Part shown: positions 12,637 through 25,384 of the stretch, piece after piece
How positions within the stretch are numbered: the stretch's first letter is position 1
Layout: every line of letters starts with the position of its first letter
From: Annona cherimola
Taxonomy: Eukaryota; Streptophyta; Magnoliopsida; Magnoliales; Annonaceae
Assembly: GCA_030490835.1 (NCBI GenBank)
Contig: CM059971.1
Location: 77,518,224 to 77,582,223 of the forward strand
Length of the DNA stretch: 64,000 nt
Direction: 5' to 3'
The notes under the pieces: model-generated
Seen by the model: only the letters and a program-made list of their open reading frames with translations
Databases searched by the model: none
What the model was told of the DNA's origin: nothing
Program-made: the position numbers and the translations under genes

Positions 12637-13702
12637 TATGGGTGCAACTTGGACGGATTCTAATCATATGTTCCCGAGAGCATAGAAGCCTCCATGCTCC
12701 CGGGTGCATGCATCCATTTTTTTATTTTTTTGAAATTTTTTTATAACACTGTTAATCTAGGTATATTTAACATGTGTATAAATTTTTACCATTTTTAGAG
12801 TATTTTAGATATTTATTTTTGATTTTTGAACATTTAAATTACCTAAATGCCATTGATTTTCAAAAATCAAAAATAAATATCTATAATACTCTAAAAATGG
12901 TAAAAATTTATAAACAAGTTAAAATACACCTAAATTAACACTCTTGTGAAGAAATTTTCAAAAAAATTAACAAAATGGGTGTATGCACCCGGGAGCATAC
13001 GATTGAAATCCAACTTGGGCCGGGTTGAGCCCGAACTCGGCCCATTGAACCCGATTTTGAATTACGTTGAAACTTATTTTTTCGTAACTCAAACCCGATG
13101 AACCCGATTTGTAAATATAATAGGGTTAGAGTTCGAGCGATCCCAAACTCAATTTTTCATTTTATATTTATTATCAAATATATTATATACACACTATTTT
13201 AAACAATATTTCTTTATATTCTTTATATTTTATGTTATTATATCTATATTTGAATATATGTTTGACATACTGTAATTTTATTATAAATAAAGTATATTAC
13301 TTTCATTTATATTTATTTTTATTTCTATCTGTTACTTTTTCACTCATTAATTTTCTTCGTTTATCTTATTTTTGATGTTAAATTTTTTCTAAAAATATTC
13401 TTTATATTACTATTTTTTAAAAATATGTAGTTTGATTATATATTACTATGTTTACTTATATGATTTATTATTATTATTATTTATTTATATGAAATTCTAA
13501 ACTTATCACTTTCAAATAAAATATAAATTCATCAACATAAATTCCAATATGAAACTCAACTCAACCTGAGTTACAAAAATAGGATTAAGATTTAGGTTTT
13601 ACAAATAGAACTAGGGATAGGGTTAGAATTGATATTTTATAAATAAAGTTAGGGTTATGGTCAAGGTAAACCCGAGTTTCACGAGCCCGAGTTGCACCGC
13701 TA
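12637..13702. mobile_element. Non-autonomous hAT-type element, 8-bp target duplication CACCCAAT
   Basis: The ends are TATGGGTGCAAC and GTTGCACCGCTA. Identical 8-mers CACCCAAT flank it at 12629-12636 and 13703-13710, the duplication size of hAT elements. Subterminal sequence is rich in 'gggttgagcccgaactcgg'-type words. No transposase frame is present. It carries the Mutator-like MITE at 12655-13011 inside it. Confidence 0.82.
12655..13011. mobile_element. Mutator-like foldback MITE ('CCCGGG-tip' family), 9-bp target duplication
   Basis: The 357-bp element has long inverted arms: it starts GGATTCTAATCATATG and ends CATACGATTGAAATCC. Flanking 9-mers AACTTGGAC (12646-12654) and AACTTGGGC (13012-13020) differ at one base, the duplication size of Mutator-like elements. 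GC-rich tips CTCCCGGGTGCATGCA / TGCACCCGGGAGCA enclose an AT-rich stem (arms 'taccatttttagagtatttt' and complement). It sits inside the hAT element 12637-13702. Confidence 0.78.
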
Positions 13703-13912
13703 CACCCAATGGTGTTCCATAGGTCCAAGCAACTAGAAGAGGAAGAGAATGAGATTGAGAGAAAGATGGGGACGGATTATTACTATGTTGCGAACTAGAA
13801 AATTCTTCTTAAAGGAACAAAATGTTACATTGGAAAATGAGATGTTATGTTTTAAATTCAAATTTGTCTTACCAAAGAGTAGATGAAATTTTGAAGTCTT
13901 GCTATTTTCGGG

Positions 13913-14860
13913 CATATTTGGAAATGATAAAACTTTTGCATGAAGATAAGTTTTTGAAATTAGAAAAAATGAAGTGATACCGTAAGGGTAATGATTAGGA
14001 ATAAAGATAATAATTTAAAATAGATAAGTTAATTGTTGGATAGTTGAATATAGTAGTTTATATAAAAAATACAAATGAATAATTAAAAATATAATACTTG
14101 TGAAAAATAAAAAAATTTAGTTGAAAAGTTTTATCTTAAAATAAGCACATACAAAGTGAATAAAATCAAAATATGTAGATTAATTGTATGAGTAGTTATA
14201 TATAATTAATTGAAAAGTAAGAAAAGTGTATAAGAAGATATAAAAAATAATTATGAAATATGATAGTTATAAAAATTTTAAAATTTTAGATTGAAAGTTT
14301 GTAGTCATACATGTTCCAAAATTTTTTTTACTTGTATGGCACAATTGGCTATATCAAAAACTTTTAAAATCAAAACTTTTCAATATAAAACTTTTCGCTA
14401 TCCAAAATCATATTATTTTTTAGTTATTTCTTAACATTTTTTTATATGACTATTCGACTTTGTAATCATTTTTACATAATTATATGCAACTAATTTATCT
14501 ATTTTAACAATATTCACTCTACTTTTTATCATTAATCGACCTTATCATATCACATTATTTCTTCGATGTAAAAATTTTTTATACTAAAAACTTTTCAAAT
14601 AATATTTGATCATGCACAAAACTTTTCAATTTCTAAAATTATCCTATTTTTTATTTATTTATTTATTTCTTTTTATATAACTATCTTACTTTTTAATCAT
14701 TTCTACATAATTACTCATTCATCCGACATATCTATCTTAACTTTATTCTCTTTACTTCTCATCATTATTCCTATCATATCACATTTTTTTTTACATTTTA
14801 AAAACTTTTATATTAAAATTTTTTATCACTTTCTAAACACGTCTTTAAAGTTTTAAGACT
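13913..14860. repeat. Cluster of Tourist-like MITE copies in both orientations
   Basis: 13913-14310 reads in the orientation of the element at 59115 ('aaacttttgcatgaag', 'gataagttaattgttgg'). 14345-14850 contains two consecutive partial copies in the orientation of the element at 30978 ('caaaacttttcaat', 'tcatttctacataatta', 'tatcatatcacat'). Borders are worn and no clear target duplications were found. Bases 13703-13912 show nothing else. Confidence 0.6.
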
Positions 14861-15116
14861 CATGAAAGCACACCAATAGTATATAAAAACTTTTTCAATT
14901 TTTATTCTACTTTTTTTAATATTGATTCATTCTTCCCGGTACATAACCATACTCATGAAATATGTTCTTGTCTCGTCCCATTTTATTCCACTATCCTGTC
15001 ACAATTGAGAAAAGTTTGTTTTGAGAATGCGAAAATTTCTTTTTAAAATGAGATATCTATCTTATTCTGATTGAATGCCGATGGAAACGGGCGTCCGATC
15101 TCTGCACCCGGGAGAA

Positions 15117-15465
15117 GGCAGCGTTGCCTGCTCCCGGGCGCATACAACTATTTTTTTATTTTTTTAAAAAAAAAATTTCATAAACTTGTTAGCCCAAGTG
15201 TATTTAACGTATGTATAAATTTTTACCATTTTTGGAGATTTTTAGATATTTATTTTTGATTTTTGAAAATTAGTGGCATTTTAGTAATTTAAAATTACCT
15301 AAAATGCCACTGATTTTCAAAAATAAAAAATTAATATCTAAAATACTCCAAAAATGGTAAAAATTTATACACATGTTAAAAACACCTATATTAACATTTT
15401 TATAAAAAAAATTCAAAAAAAAATAAAAAAATAGGTGTGTGCACCCGGGAGCAGGCAACGCTGCC
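15117..15465. mobile_element. Mutator-like foldback MITE ('CCCGGG-tip' family), second copy
   Basis: The arms begin GGCAGCGTTGCCTGCTCCCG and end with the complement CGGGAGCAGGCAACGCTGCC; the interior stem matches the copy at 12655. A CACCCGGGAGAAG just outside the left end (15105-15116) suggests a doubled or nested tip. No target duplication was identified. Confidence 0.7.
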
Positions 15466-15479
15466 GGTACGAGAGTTCT

Positions 15480-17213
15480 CACTGCTGTTCAATGGGAACT
15501 CTTTTAATTTTTAATTCTATTTTAATAATCAAACCATATATATTCTTCAAAATATGATTTTAACCCTTCATATTCAAATAATATAAATCAAATGATGCTA
15601 ATTGAGAATTATAAAATAGAAGGATATCAATGATGTATAATTTTTAGATTACAAGTAATATCCACAATAATATTTTGTATCATCTTAAACGTTACGTACA
15701 TGTGTTTTATCTAAGTCATGATTCTATACAATACATTGTATATCAGTTTATCGTACAATATTCAATTTTTTCTTTTTCTTTTTTATTTTTTTCTTCGTAA
15801 AAGTATTTTCTTAAATGTACTAAGTTTTTTCATTTTATAATACTTTTACATATTAATTTTTATTTTTAAAAAACATGGGCATATAAGTCATTTTTTATCC
15901 CTTAAACATGTGATTTTAAAAATTAAAAAATAAATATATAAAAGTATTCTCAGATGACAAAACTTAGTACACGAATTAAATACACTTAAGAAAACATGTT
16001 TGTGAAGAAAAGATAAATAGGCAAAAATAAAATGAAAAATTGAATATTGTATGATAAACTAATATATAATATATTGCATAGTATCATGACTCATTTTATC
16101 CACATGAGTTTGAAAAAATCTTTTTATTTTGATAAAAGTAGTCTACATCAGTTTTTAAATATGTAGTTTATATAATTTTTACTTATTTAAGGTCACAATA
16201 ATATCTAACTCTTTTTTGCTGTGAATAGTTAAAATCATATTTTAAATAATATACAGTTAGATTATTAAAATATAATTTAAAAATAAAATTCAAAAGAGTT
16301 TCCATTAACAGCAGTAGGAACTAAATTCGCAACCAAGCTATTCTCCACGGCAATCTCTAATGAAACTTAGGGTCGCGCCAATAGAGACGACTTCATTTGG
16401 GAACTCAAGTCCCATCAACGTCAATCAGAAATTTTTTAAAATTTAATTTATTTCAATAACCTAATCATACATATTATTTAAAATATGATTTTAACCATTC
16501 ACAATGAAAATAAAAATGAAATATTATTGTAACCTTAAGTAACTAAAAAACATAAAAATTATATATTTAATATGCAAAAATTGGTGTGAAATGCTTTTAT
16601 CAAAATAAAAAACTTTTTATATTTAAAAATAAAATTCGAGAGAGTTTCCATTACCAGCCGTAGGAACTGAATTCTCAACGAAGCTATTCTCCACAATAAT
16701 CTCTAATGAAACTAAGGTCACGCCAATATAGAACAACTTTATTGAGAACTCAATTCCCTAATTCCCTTCAACGTCAATGAGAACTTTTTTAAACTTAAAT
16801 TTTATTTTAATAATTTAATCATACATATTATTTAAAATATGATTTTAACCATTCACAATGAAAATAAAAATCAAATATTATTGTGACCTTAAGTAACTAA
16901 AAATCATAAAAATTATATATTTAACATATAAAAATTGATGTGAAATGCTTTTATCAAAATAAAAAACTTTTTAAAACTCGTTTAGATAAAATACATGTAT
17001 ATATATATAACATTTAGATGATACAAATATCGTTGTGGATATTACTTATAATCTAAAAATATATATCATTAATATCTTTCTATCATAGTTTTTTAATTAG
17101 CATCATTTGAATTGTATTATTTTCACTGTAAATGATTGATATCATATTTTAAAGAATGTATAAGGTTAGATTATTAAAATAAATTTTAAAAGAGATTTCC
17201 ATCAACAGCGGTG
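15480..17213. mobile_element. Long-arm foldback element with an internal tandem duplication
   Basis: The left end (CACTGCTGTTCAATGGGAAC at 15481) is repeated in inverted form both near 16200-16325 and at the far right end 17020-17213 (complement of CACCGCTGTTGATGGAAATC). The centre of the left part, 15715-16092, is itself a palindrome with arms 'atcgtacaatattcaa' / 'ttgaatattgtatgat'. A related foldback lies at 32915-33371. No open reading frame of note is present. Confidence 0.65.
16275..16966. repeat. Two tandem units of about 346 bp inside the long-arm foldback element
   Basis: The segment beginning at 'agagtttccatta' (16295) recurs at 16641 with high similarity, through 'gtgaaatgcttttatc'. 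A third, partial end occurs at 17190. Confidence 0.8.
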
Positions 17214-18480
17214 GGACCTCGAAGCGTTGCGGAGAGGTCGCGGCTACCATCCGACTTGGCTTCCATTCTCCAACGGTCTCACCCGTTCGCTTTGAAGCTT
17301 GAACGAGCTGCTGGCCTGTCCAGACTTGCGTGGTACTTAGTAAGCAAGACATTGATGCCGTGTGCGGAGAAGGTAACTGAATTAAATCTGTATTCTTATT
17401 TTCAAGATGGTTTTTCAAAATTTAAAATAAATTTTTCATAATTTTTTTATATTTTCAGTACAACTTTTTTTTTTATCATCAACATACATCATTGCATTTT
17501 CATCCTAATAAAAATTTCATTCAAGAATCTTATTTAGCATAGAAAAGTTCTTAAAAATTTTTAAAAAATGATTTAATACTTAGTAAGCAAGAAAGCCTTC
17601 ATGTTTACTCTTAATTTTTAAAATTTAAACTATTCATCAGGTTAAATGCATATTGTTTTATTATCTACCAAAAATGTATTTCGTTGAAAATTTGCATCTT
17701 CTAAACAATGGTATCTTTAAGAGTGATCGTGCAGTAAATCGCTGGAAGTTGGTGCCGCATGTACGATTTGCCACTTCTCAATATTTTATTTTTTCATTTT
17801 TATCCTTATATTCCAATTATTTCTTCATACCAATCATCTCCAACAAACTTATGTATTCCAACTATATCACTATTATTTGCTATCATTCACACATTTCTCA
17901 AAATATTTCTTTTTCTATTTTTCACTATTTCCAATAATTTCACAAATTTTTACATTACCAAATGTCTCCGTAACATAAATATAATTTACAAATGTACAAA
18001 AGTTTGCAATCATGTAGATTTTAGAATCATAAATAAATACAAATGGATATACATGATAAGTAAATCTACATCTTTGAGAAAATTTTAAAATTAAAAAATC
18101 AAGAGTAAATATGGAGACTTTCATACTTATGCAAGTATTAGATCATTTCCAAAATAAAAAGTTGTATAGAAAATAAAAAAAGTGGTTTGGTATTTTTTTA
18201 TGAATAAGAAAAATGTTTTTAAAAAATAGAAGATTTCATTCCCTTCTCATCTTATCTTCTGGCATCCAAGTTGTGAACGTGGCCCAAAATAAATAAAAAA
18301 TCTTCATCATAAAATAAACATAATAGACCATACAAGTAACGTCATTTGTTTATATCTTTGAATCTATTATAACTTGTACGCAAAGTTTAACAAATAAACT
18401 TTATCTACAATATATAAATGTTTTTTAATTCAAACAACACGAATAGTTTGGATTTTGCCCTTAAAGGTGTTTTTCTTTAG
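17214..18480. other. AT-rich spacer, no gene recognised
   Basis: A short GC-richer patch (17205-17375) has no recognisable protein similarity in any frame. The remainder is low-complexity AT sequence; the open frames on both strands are Phe/Ile/Tyr-rich by composition and look non-coding. Confidence 0.4.
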
Positions 18481-18549
18481 CTATGAAAATTTTTAACATC
18501 AATCATTTTATCTCATTTGAAAAACTTCATATAAAAAAAATTTTCATCT

Positions 18550-19295
18550 AAAGATGTGTTTGAAAAATAATAAAACTTTTAACGATAAATTTTTGGTGAA
18601 AAAATTTTGAAATAAGAGAAAATAATAATATATGATAGGATTAATGATGAGAAACAAAGATATAAAGTTAAAATAGATAGATTAGATGCATAGATTTATG
18701 GATAGTTGTGTAGAAATGATTGAAAAATATGACAATTATACCAAAAGAAATGAAAAAATAATTAAAAACTTCTGCTTCTATATGACCGGGTTATATAGAA
18801 ACGGAGTCATGTAACCCTTTAAAATCTACGATTTTGATTTTTGATGAAAAATCTAATTCATTTATTATATTTAACATTATTTATTTATCTAGAAGATCGA
18901 GTTTCATCCCAATCAAATATGTTTATGGGCCATATTTATTAAAAAAATGTATATATTTATGTGTAAATTATGAAAAATGCTAACATATCAATTTTAAAAT
19001 AGTATTTTCAACATAAAGACCGTCTAAAATATTATTTCTATATAAATAAATGATTCTATAAAGTATTATTACATTATAATAAATGTGTAAAGAAAACTAG
19101 ACATTTTTAATAATTTACACGCGAATATATATTTTTTATCAAGTGTGACTCATAAACATACTTGACTGGGATGAAACTTAATCTTTTAGATAAACGAATG
19201 ATGTTAAATATAATGAATGAATTGAATTCTTCATTAAGAATTAAAATCTTAGATTTTGAAGGGATTACATGGGTCTGAACCCTATAATTAAAAAA
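18550..19295. repeat. Tourist-like fragment (18550-18775) followed by a 500-bp 'cttctatgtaacc' MITE (18770-19295)
   Basis: The first part shares 'gataggattaatgatgag' and 'gtgtagaaatgattgaaaa' with the Tourist-like family. The second starts with 'tgcttctatatgaccggg' and ends with 'gggattacatgggtctgaac', sharing its interior with copies at 25.2, 49.7, 53.7 and 54.2 kb. Confidence 0.6.
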
Positions 19296-21656
19296 TAAGA
19301 TAATTGCGGAGAGTAGAAAATTTTAGATTAAAAAACTTTAAGTATTAAGAAATATTCTCTAAAACTTTTATGATTTTTTAAACACTCCGTGAACCAAACA
19401 TTTCCATATTTATCTAGGAAAAGATGGAATGTTTCTATCGTATGGCCTTTTCATTTTCTTAAAAGAAAAAACTCAATACAAATTTATTATATTTATCCAA
19501 GTGTATTTATTTATGATTCAAAAAGTTAATTTTATTGAAACATTTATATATCCTACATTTTTGAAAATTAGTAATTATATATTTACTTTCAAAAATAATA
19601 CTTTTACAAAATATAAATTTCCAGTGAAATTATTTTTGATATCATGATAAAACAAAATGTGTCCAACATGATAAATTGTTAAAATTTAAAAAAATTTCAT
19701 ATAGGCTCTACATTTATTGAATCGTTATTAGTTGTAAAATATTTAAAACATAAATTATCTAAAAATACATATTAAATTTACAAAAAGCAGAATTATTAAT
19801 TATTAGGTACTATCAACTCAAATAAACATTTCCATAATTTTATCCAAGAACCACTTAAAAATTAAAATGTAATATATACAGTTCACCTTAATCCCAATTT
19901 TACTTGTTGCGAGAGCTCAAGGCTGCACTCTGGAGTAAAAGAAATAAAGTTAAGATATATAGTGTAGTAGTAGGAAAAGATACCGATATTTAAATGATTG
20001 CAAAGTATGGCTGCGAAAAACTATTTTTTCCTTTTACTTCATCTTAGACCCACCCCTCGTGTTAAACAAAAATTATAATCAGAGCAAAGATGACCATAAT
20101 GACGGATCCCATAATGACTGTACAAGGCAGGCTTCATATTAACTCCCACGAAGCCGACTAGATTTACATTTTTGTTTTGTTTTGTTTTTTTGTTTTATAA
20201 AATATATTATCTTAATTAATGCACTTGAAATTCAATAAAAATATAATCAATATGACATAAAAAACTTATAATCACACTTGCTACCGCTCTATTGGCCGTA
20301 TATAATTTTTACTGGTATGCGTACATTTATTTTAAATATCTATTTCAAAGAAGTTTTTGAGACATTCTTGCAAATAGAAAAAAATAATTTTTTTCATCTA
20401 AAAATTTAGAGACACACCTCCCAAATAATTAAAAGAGAACATCTACTCTAATCTAAAAATTTGAAAATATAACTCCCAAATAATTGACAGGACAAAATAC
20501 CCTGCCCTCCATTCGAAACCACAGTGATTTACTATTGGGTATTGGCTTTTATCTCGATGCTTGAAACTGTGCATAAATTCTAAAATACTTAATTGTTATC
20601 CAATTGCTTTAACACTTTCGATACTTATTCCTAACTTAATATACCAAACTGTTTTCAACCATAACACAACCGAATTTTTAGAAGTAATGAGATTAATTTT
20701 TTAAAATAAATTGCATAGAGATTAGGGTAGGATGTTAGAATTTTAGAAAATGTGTTATGATTTGGATTAGTTGTACTTGAATCCAACGGTGTCGTAGACA
20801 TTGCTTCTAATTATTTTTAAAGAATCATTTGTATTTACCTCGATTTATATAAAAATTCAATTAAAATAAATTTCAAATATGCCCACAATTTTTACTCATA
20901 CATGATCACACATTAATAAAAATAAGAATATGAAAAATACATTTTTACCATGTTTACAAATATGACAATGAAAAACATGTTTTTACCAAAATATCCTCAA
21001 TTAAAACCTAAACATGTGTAGAAGATAAACTATTTGCTAATATTGTTATCAAAACACTATGTGACAACATGCGAAGAAAATCGTTCATTAATCAAAGTGG
21101 AGAAGAAAAATTGAGGTTTTAGTCTAGGGTATTTTGGTAAAAAAATCATGCAAGCATTGACATATTTAAAAATATGATAAAATTGAGTAATCATACTGCT
21201 ATTTCTGTTTGTTAGGTGGAAAATGTATGGTAATACCCATAAATAAGTGTAAAATTTGTGATAATATTCAAATTAATCATTTTTTATATCTATAAAGTAT
21301 TTTAGGTGGAAGAATATACTACATGACTTCAGTCCAAATAAAATAAAAAGCAGAAAAAAAAAGGAACCTCGAGGGGGCTACTCAAGCTAATCCCCGGACA
21401 CACAACGCCGGACGCTGAGACGCGGGATTACGGGACTGCCGCTAAATATCATAACAATAAGGTCTGCTTTGCAATTGTACAAAGTTACAGGGTTTACTTT
21501 ACAAAAAGTCCATGGTATTCCAGGCAAAGATAAGGGCATTTACGTCTTTCGTAGAACCCTTGCGTTTGCAGCTCACTTCTCCCACCCTTGCACTAAAACC
21601 CTGCCCCAACGTAGCTCTAAAGCCATGCATTCCTTCAGAAACCTCTGAGGCAGTCC
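19296..21656. other. AT-rich spacer upstream of the ribosomal L1 gene
   Basis: No gene or clear element was recognised. From about 21360 to the L1 start codon the DNA becomes GC-richer and probably holds the promoter and 5' leader. An ATG at 21512 opens a 73-codon frame overlapping the L1 start out of frame and would be an upstream ORF if the transcript begins that far upstream. Confidence 0.4.
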
Positions 21657-24600
21657 ATGGCGCCATTTCATTCGCTTATACATCACGGGCGTCGCCCTTG
21701 CTTCAATCTCTTTCCGCCTCCTTCATTCAGTAGAAATCTCGGGCTTCTAAAATTTTCCTATTTTCACCTCACTCCGCAGTCCCCAGCTCCAAAACCCTCC
21801 AATGATCGTCCCATTTTCGCAATTCTAGGGCTTTCAAGACAGCTTTGCTCATCTTCATCACCGTCTTCCAATCCCCAGACAGAGACCGAGACTGCTGTTC
21901 CAGCCAGAAATCGTTCTCCTTCGACGTTGGTTAGACCCATTTCCTACCCCGCAAAACCGGTAGACGAATCTCCGGCTGAGGAACCAGCACGGCCTTCCCG
22001 GCAGGAACGAGAGGCCTGGAGAAGAGCTGCTTCCGGGCAACCGGAAACCGATGCCACTGCGACAGAGGCCCGCCAGTGGACCCGAGAAGACATTCGGTAC
22101 GTGAAGGATTCCCCGTCGATCTCACCAGTTTCATATGCGCCGAGAGTGGCACCGCTTCCAGAAGACAATGTTGTTGCTGATGAGGTGCCGAAGGTGCAGG
22201 AAGGGAGGTGGGAGAGGAATGAGGAGCTGGAGCAGGAGAGGAGGAAGATTGTAGCAGAGCAGGAGAGGAGGAAGTTCGCAGCAGAGTTCCAGCTGCGGAA
22301 GGTTTTGAAGGAGCAAGAGGAGGATTTGCCTTTTCCAACGCTTATCACGGTGGAAAAGAAACCGCCAAAGCCAATTTTTGACTTGCAGGATGCAATCAAA
22401 GAAGTGAAGGTCGGTATTTGCTTCATCAGTTGTGTACTTTTTGCAATTCTTCCTCTTCCACAAGGATTGTGATCTTTTGTTACTCATTTTTGTTCGTTGA
22501 ATGCATGATTCCTACTGAAATCTGGATATTATAGAGGGTAGAGGTAGCTAGTGCCGAAAGTGATAAAAGAAAAAAGAAAGGTGGAAACTTTTCCTCTGCA
22601 CTATTATTCTCACGATGTCTCCAATTGGTCCTTGTTTATGATATGTCAGATTTCACAGCAAGACTCGGACAATCCTTGCAACATTTATCCAACGATCAAG
22701 ATATATATATTTAAAATTTTTCTTCCAAGCCAAGAAAGAGGTTCCACAAGATGCTTGAGGCATTCAACTTTTATCGTTGGTCTTTTTAGTGGCCTGAACT
22801 AATTCAATCCTGAATTGGCATATGAACTGGATGTGGAGAAAATAGGGGAAATTATGGACTTCGTATCATCATTTAGAGAAGGGCATAAATCTGTTGACTT
22901 CTAAAAACTTGACCTGGTTGAGCTTTGTTAAATGACTTGGCTGATTTTCTACCAGTCTCTTGTATGGCTGTCTTTTTTCGAGTTAAGTTGACTTACACTA
23001 GTTTGAGTTTCTGAGTCACAGTGTGCATCAACTGTTATGTTATCAAGCTGTTAGAACTGGAAATGATTGGGCATAAACGAAGACCCTCACAACTTCTGTC
23101 TAATGATCCTATAATGCCTTTTTGGCTTCATGTTTTTAAGTACCCTCACAACTTCTGTCTAATGATCCTATAATGCCTTTCTGGCTTCATGTTTTTAAGT
23201 ATTTCCTGCTTTGCAGTATACATTGCTTGTTTCTTGAGGCCCATATCTTGGTGGATACATAATCATTTTGAGGTGACGAAAACTAGTATTTTGCTTCAGC
23301 AATACTATGTCTAAAGTTATAAACATGTGAATTACCAAGCCGATTTTCTCTTAGTTGATTATGGTGCATTCATTGTGACTAAGACTAGCAAGAAAATCTA
23401 TCCCTCATTGCCCAATCCTAGCCTTTCCTAAGCTAGGCAATGTTTGATTTCTTGTTGGTCAAATGCCTAGTACCTTCTATTATAACTTGAAATGCACTTC
23501 CTTAAATTTTTTCCAAATTTTTCAGTCTACCAGACTGCCACAAATGGGCTACAAAGTTCGATAACCTCCATATTTCTGCAGATTCTTCTCTATGTCATGA
23601 CATTTTTGGGAAAAAAAACCTCTTCTTTTTTGTGTTGTTAAAAACCATGGTCAAGTATGGCTATTAAATCATCCAATCCATTTCTCATGGGTTGCATGTG
23701 GCAACATTAGGTGCCTGATATAATTTTTTCGCTTGTGAAAAGTAATAAGAGTACTTGATTAGATAATTTGTTTGCTCGTGTTGTTGGACAGTTAAAATGG
23801 AGTGTATTTGGGATAAAAGAAATGATACTGCTTCTTGGTAAATGCAAAATTTTGTGACAAGGATCACTTTCAATTCATCAATGCCAACAAAGGAGAGTTT
23901 AGTTTAATGCATACTTCTTTTTTCTTTTGTTTTTGTTTTTTTCTGGCAAATGTTTTTACCTCCAAAACCAGACAAGGGAATGTTGTGATATCTTCTTGAT
24001 AGTGTTGACACCTTATAAATCATGAGGTGGCTTTGTCTTTGTGATGTGGAGGAATAGCACTTTTTAAACGGTCTCCCTGAAGTATTAAAAATGTGATGAT
24101 TTTGTCAATTCTCGTCAAAAAAGTTATTTGAAAAGACCCAACAAGTTATTGTTTGATTCTGATTTAATTTCTGGCTGAAATCTTCTCCCTAAACTGTTTG
24201 ATAATTCCTCTGACATCTGTCTTTTTACCATGTCATACTTGTGACATTTTGGTTGTCTTTGGTAATTGCCATCATATTTCCTTAGTTTAACATGCATTAT
24301 ATGAAGCAAAATTGTCTCATTGTCTGGTTTAGCTCGTCATTCATATCTTTTTGCCTTACAACTGCAAAACATTGCTGGCCTTATTTTTTCTTTTATTTCC
24401 TATTTTTTGATTGGTTTTATTTCCTATTTTTAATTGTGGAAGGATATGCGATTTTTGTTATCTATTTAAATTTCTGCTATTTCTTCTGACCTTCTTATTA
24501 CTATTCATGCCACTTGTATCATAGTTTTTGCATGGTTTCCCATTGACTAGGCATTCAGCTATTGTTAATTTCTTATATCATTTCTAGTCATTCCTCAGGC

Positions 24601-25350
24601 TAATGCCAAGCGGAAGTTCATTGAAACTGTTGAAGCACATGTGAACTTGGGTGTTGATCCTCGGAGAGGAGACCAGGTGTATTTCGCTTATTCATTCCTT
24701 TCAATGCCCATTTTAGGATTCTCTAGGATTTGATGCATTGATCCACCATTGATTTGCTAATTATGGCCAAATGAATTGCTATTCATGCATCTCGAATTTT
24801 ATCTGCATATACTTGTATCCATTCAATATTTACTTTTGTAAAGTCCTTTTTTCTCTTTTGCTGGCATTCTTGGCTCTTTGAATAATTTATTTCTAAGAAT
24901 TAGAATGTTCATTTGTTGCATGCAAATCATATTGCTTGTTGTTCCTGCTGCTCTCCATCTGCTAACCATTTCTTAATTGAACCATGTATTGATAATAGTA
25001 ATATACTAATGGAAAAGTCCAATATATTAATGGAAAAGTCTATCACTACATAAAGCTCTATATCCATGGCCATTTTCTATTAGCCAACCAAAGCCAAAAA
25101 TCAAACGAAAATAATTAAAAGAACTACTTTGTGGTCTTCCTTAATATGATTTTGTAGATATTGGTAATTGCTTAAAAGGGCTATGCTTCTTTGTAACTAG
25201 GTTACATGGAAGTGGAGCCATGTAACCCCTTCAAATTATAAGGCTTTGATCATTGATGGAAAATTCAATCCATTTATTGTATTTAACATCATTTGTTTAG
25301 TTAAGGGACCGAGTTTTATCCAAATCAAGTACGTGCATGGGCCACATTTG

Positions 25351-25384
<34 letters not shown>

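Noticed and set aside
21931..22487. Three long minus-strand open frames (up to 160 codons)
   Set aside because: They are antisense shadows of GC-rich L1 exon 1, whose plus-strand frame joins in phase to recognisable L1 exons.
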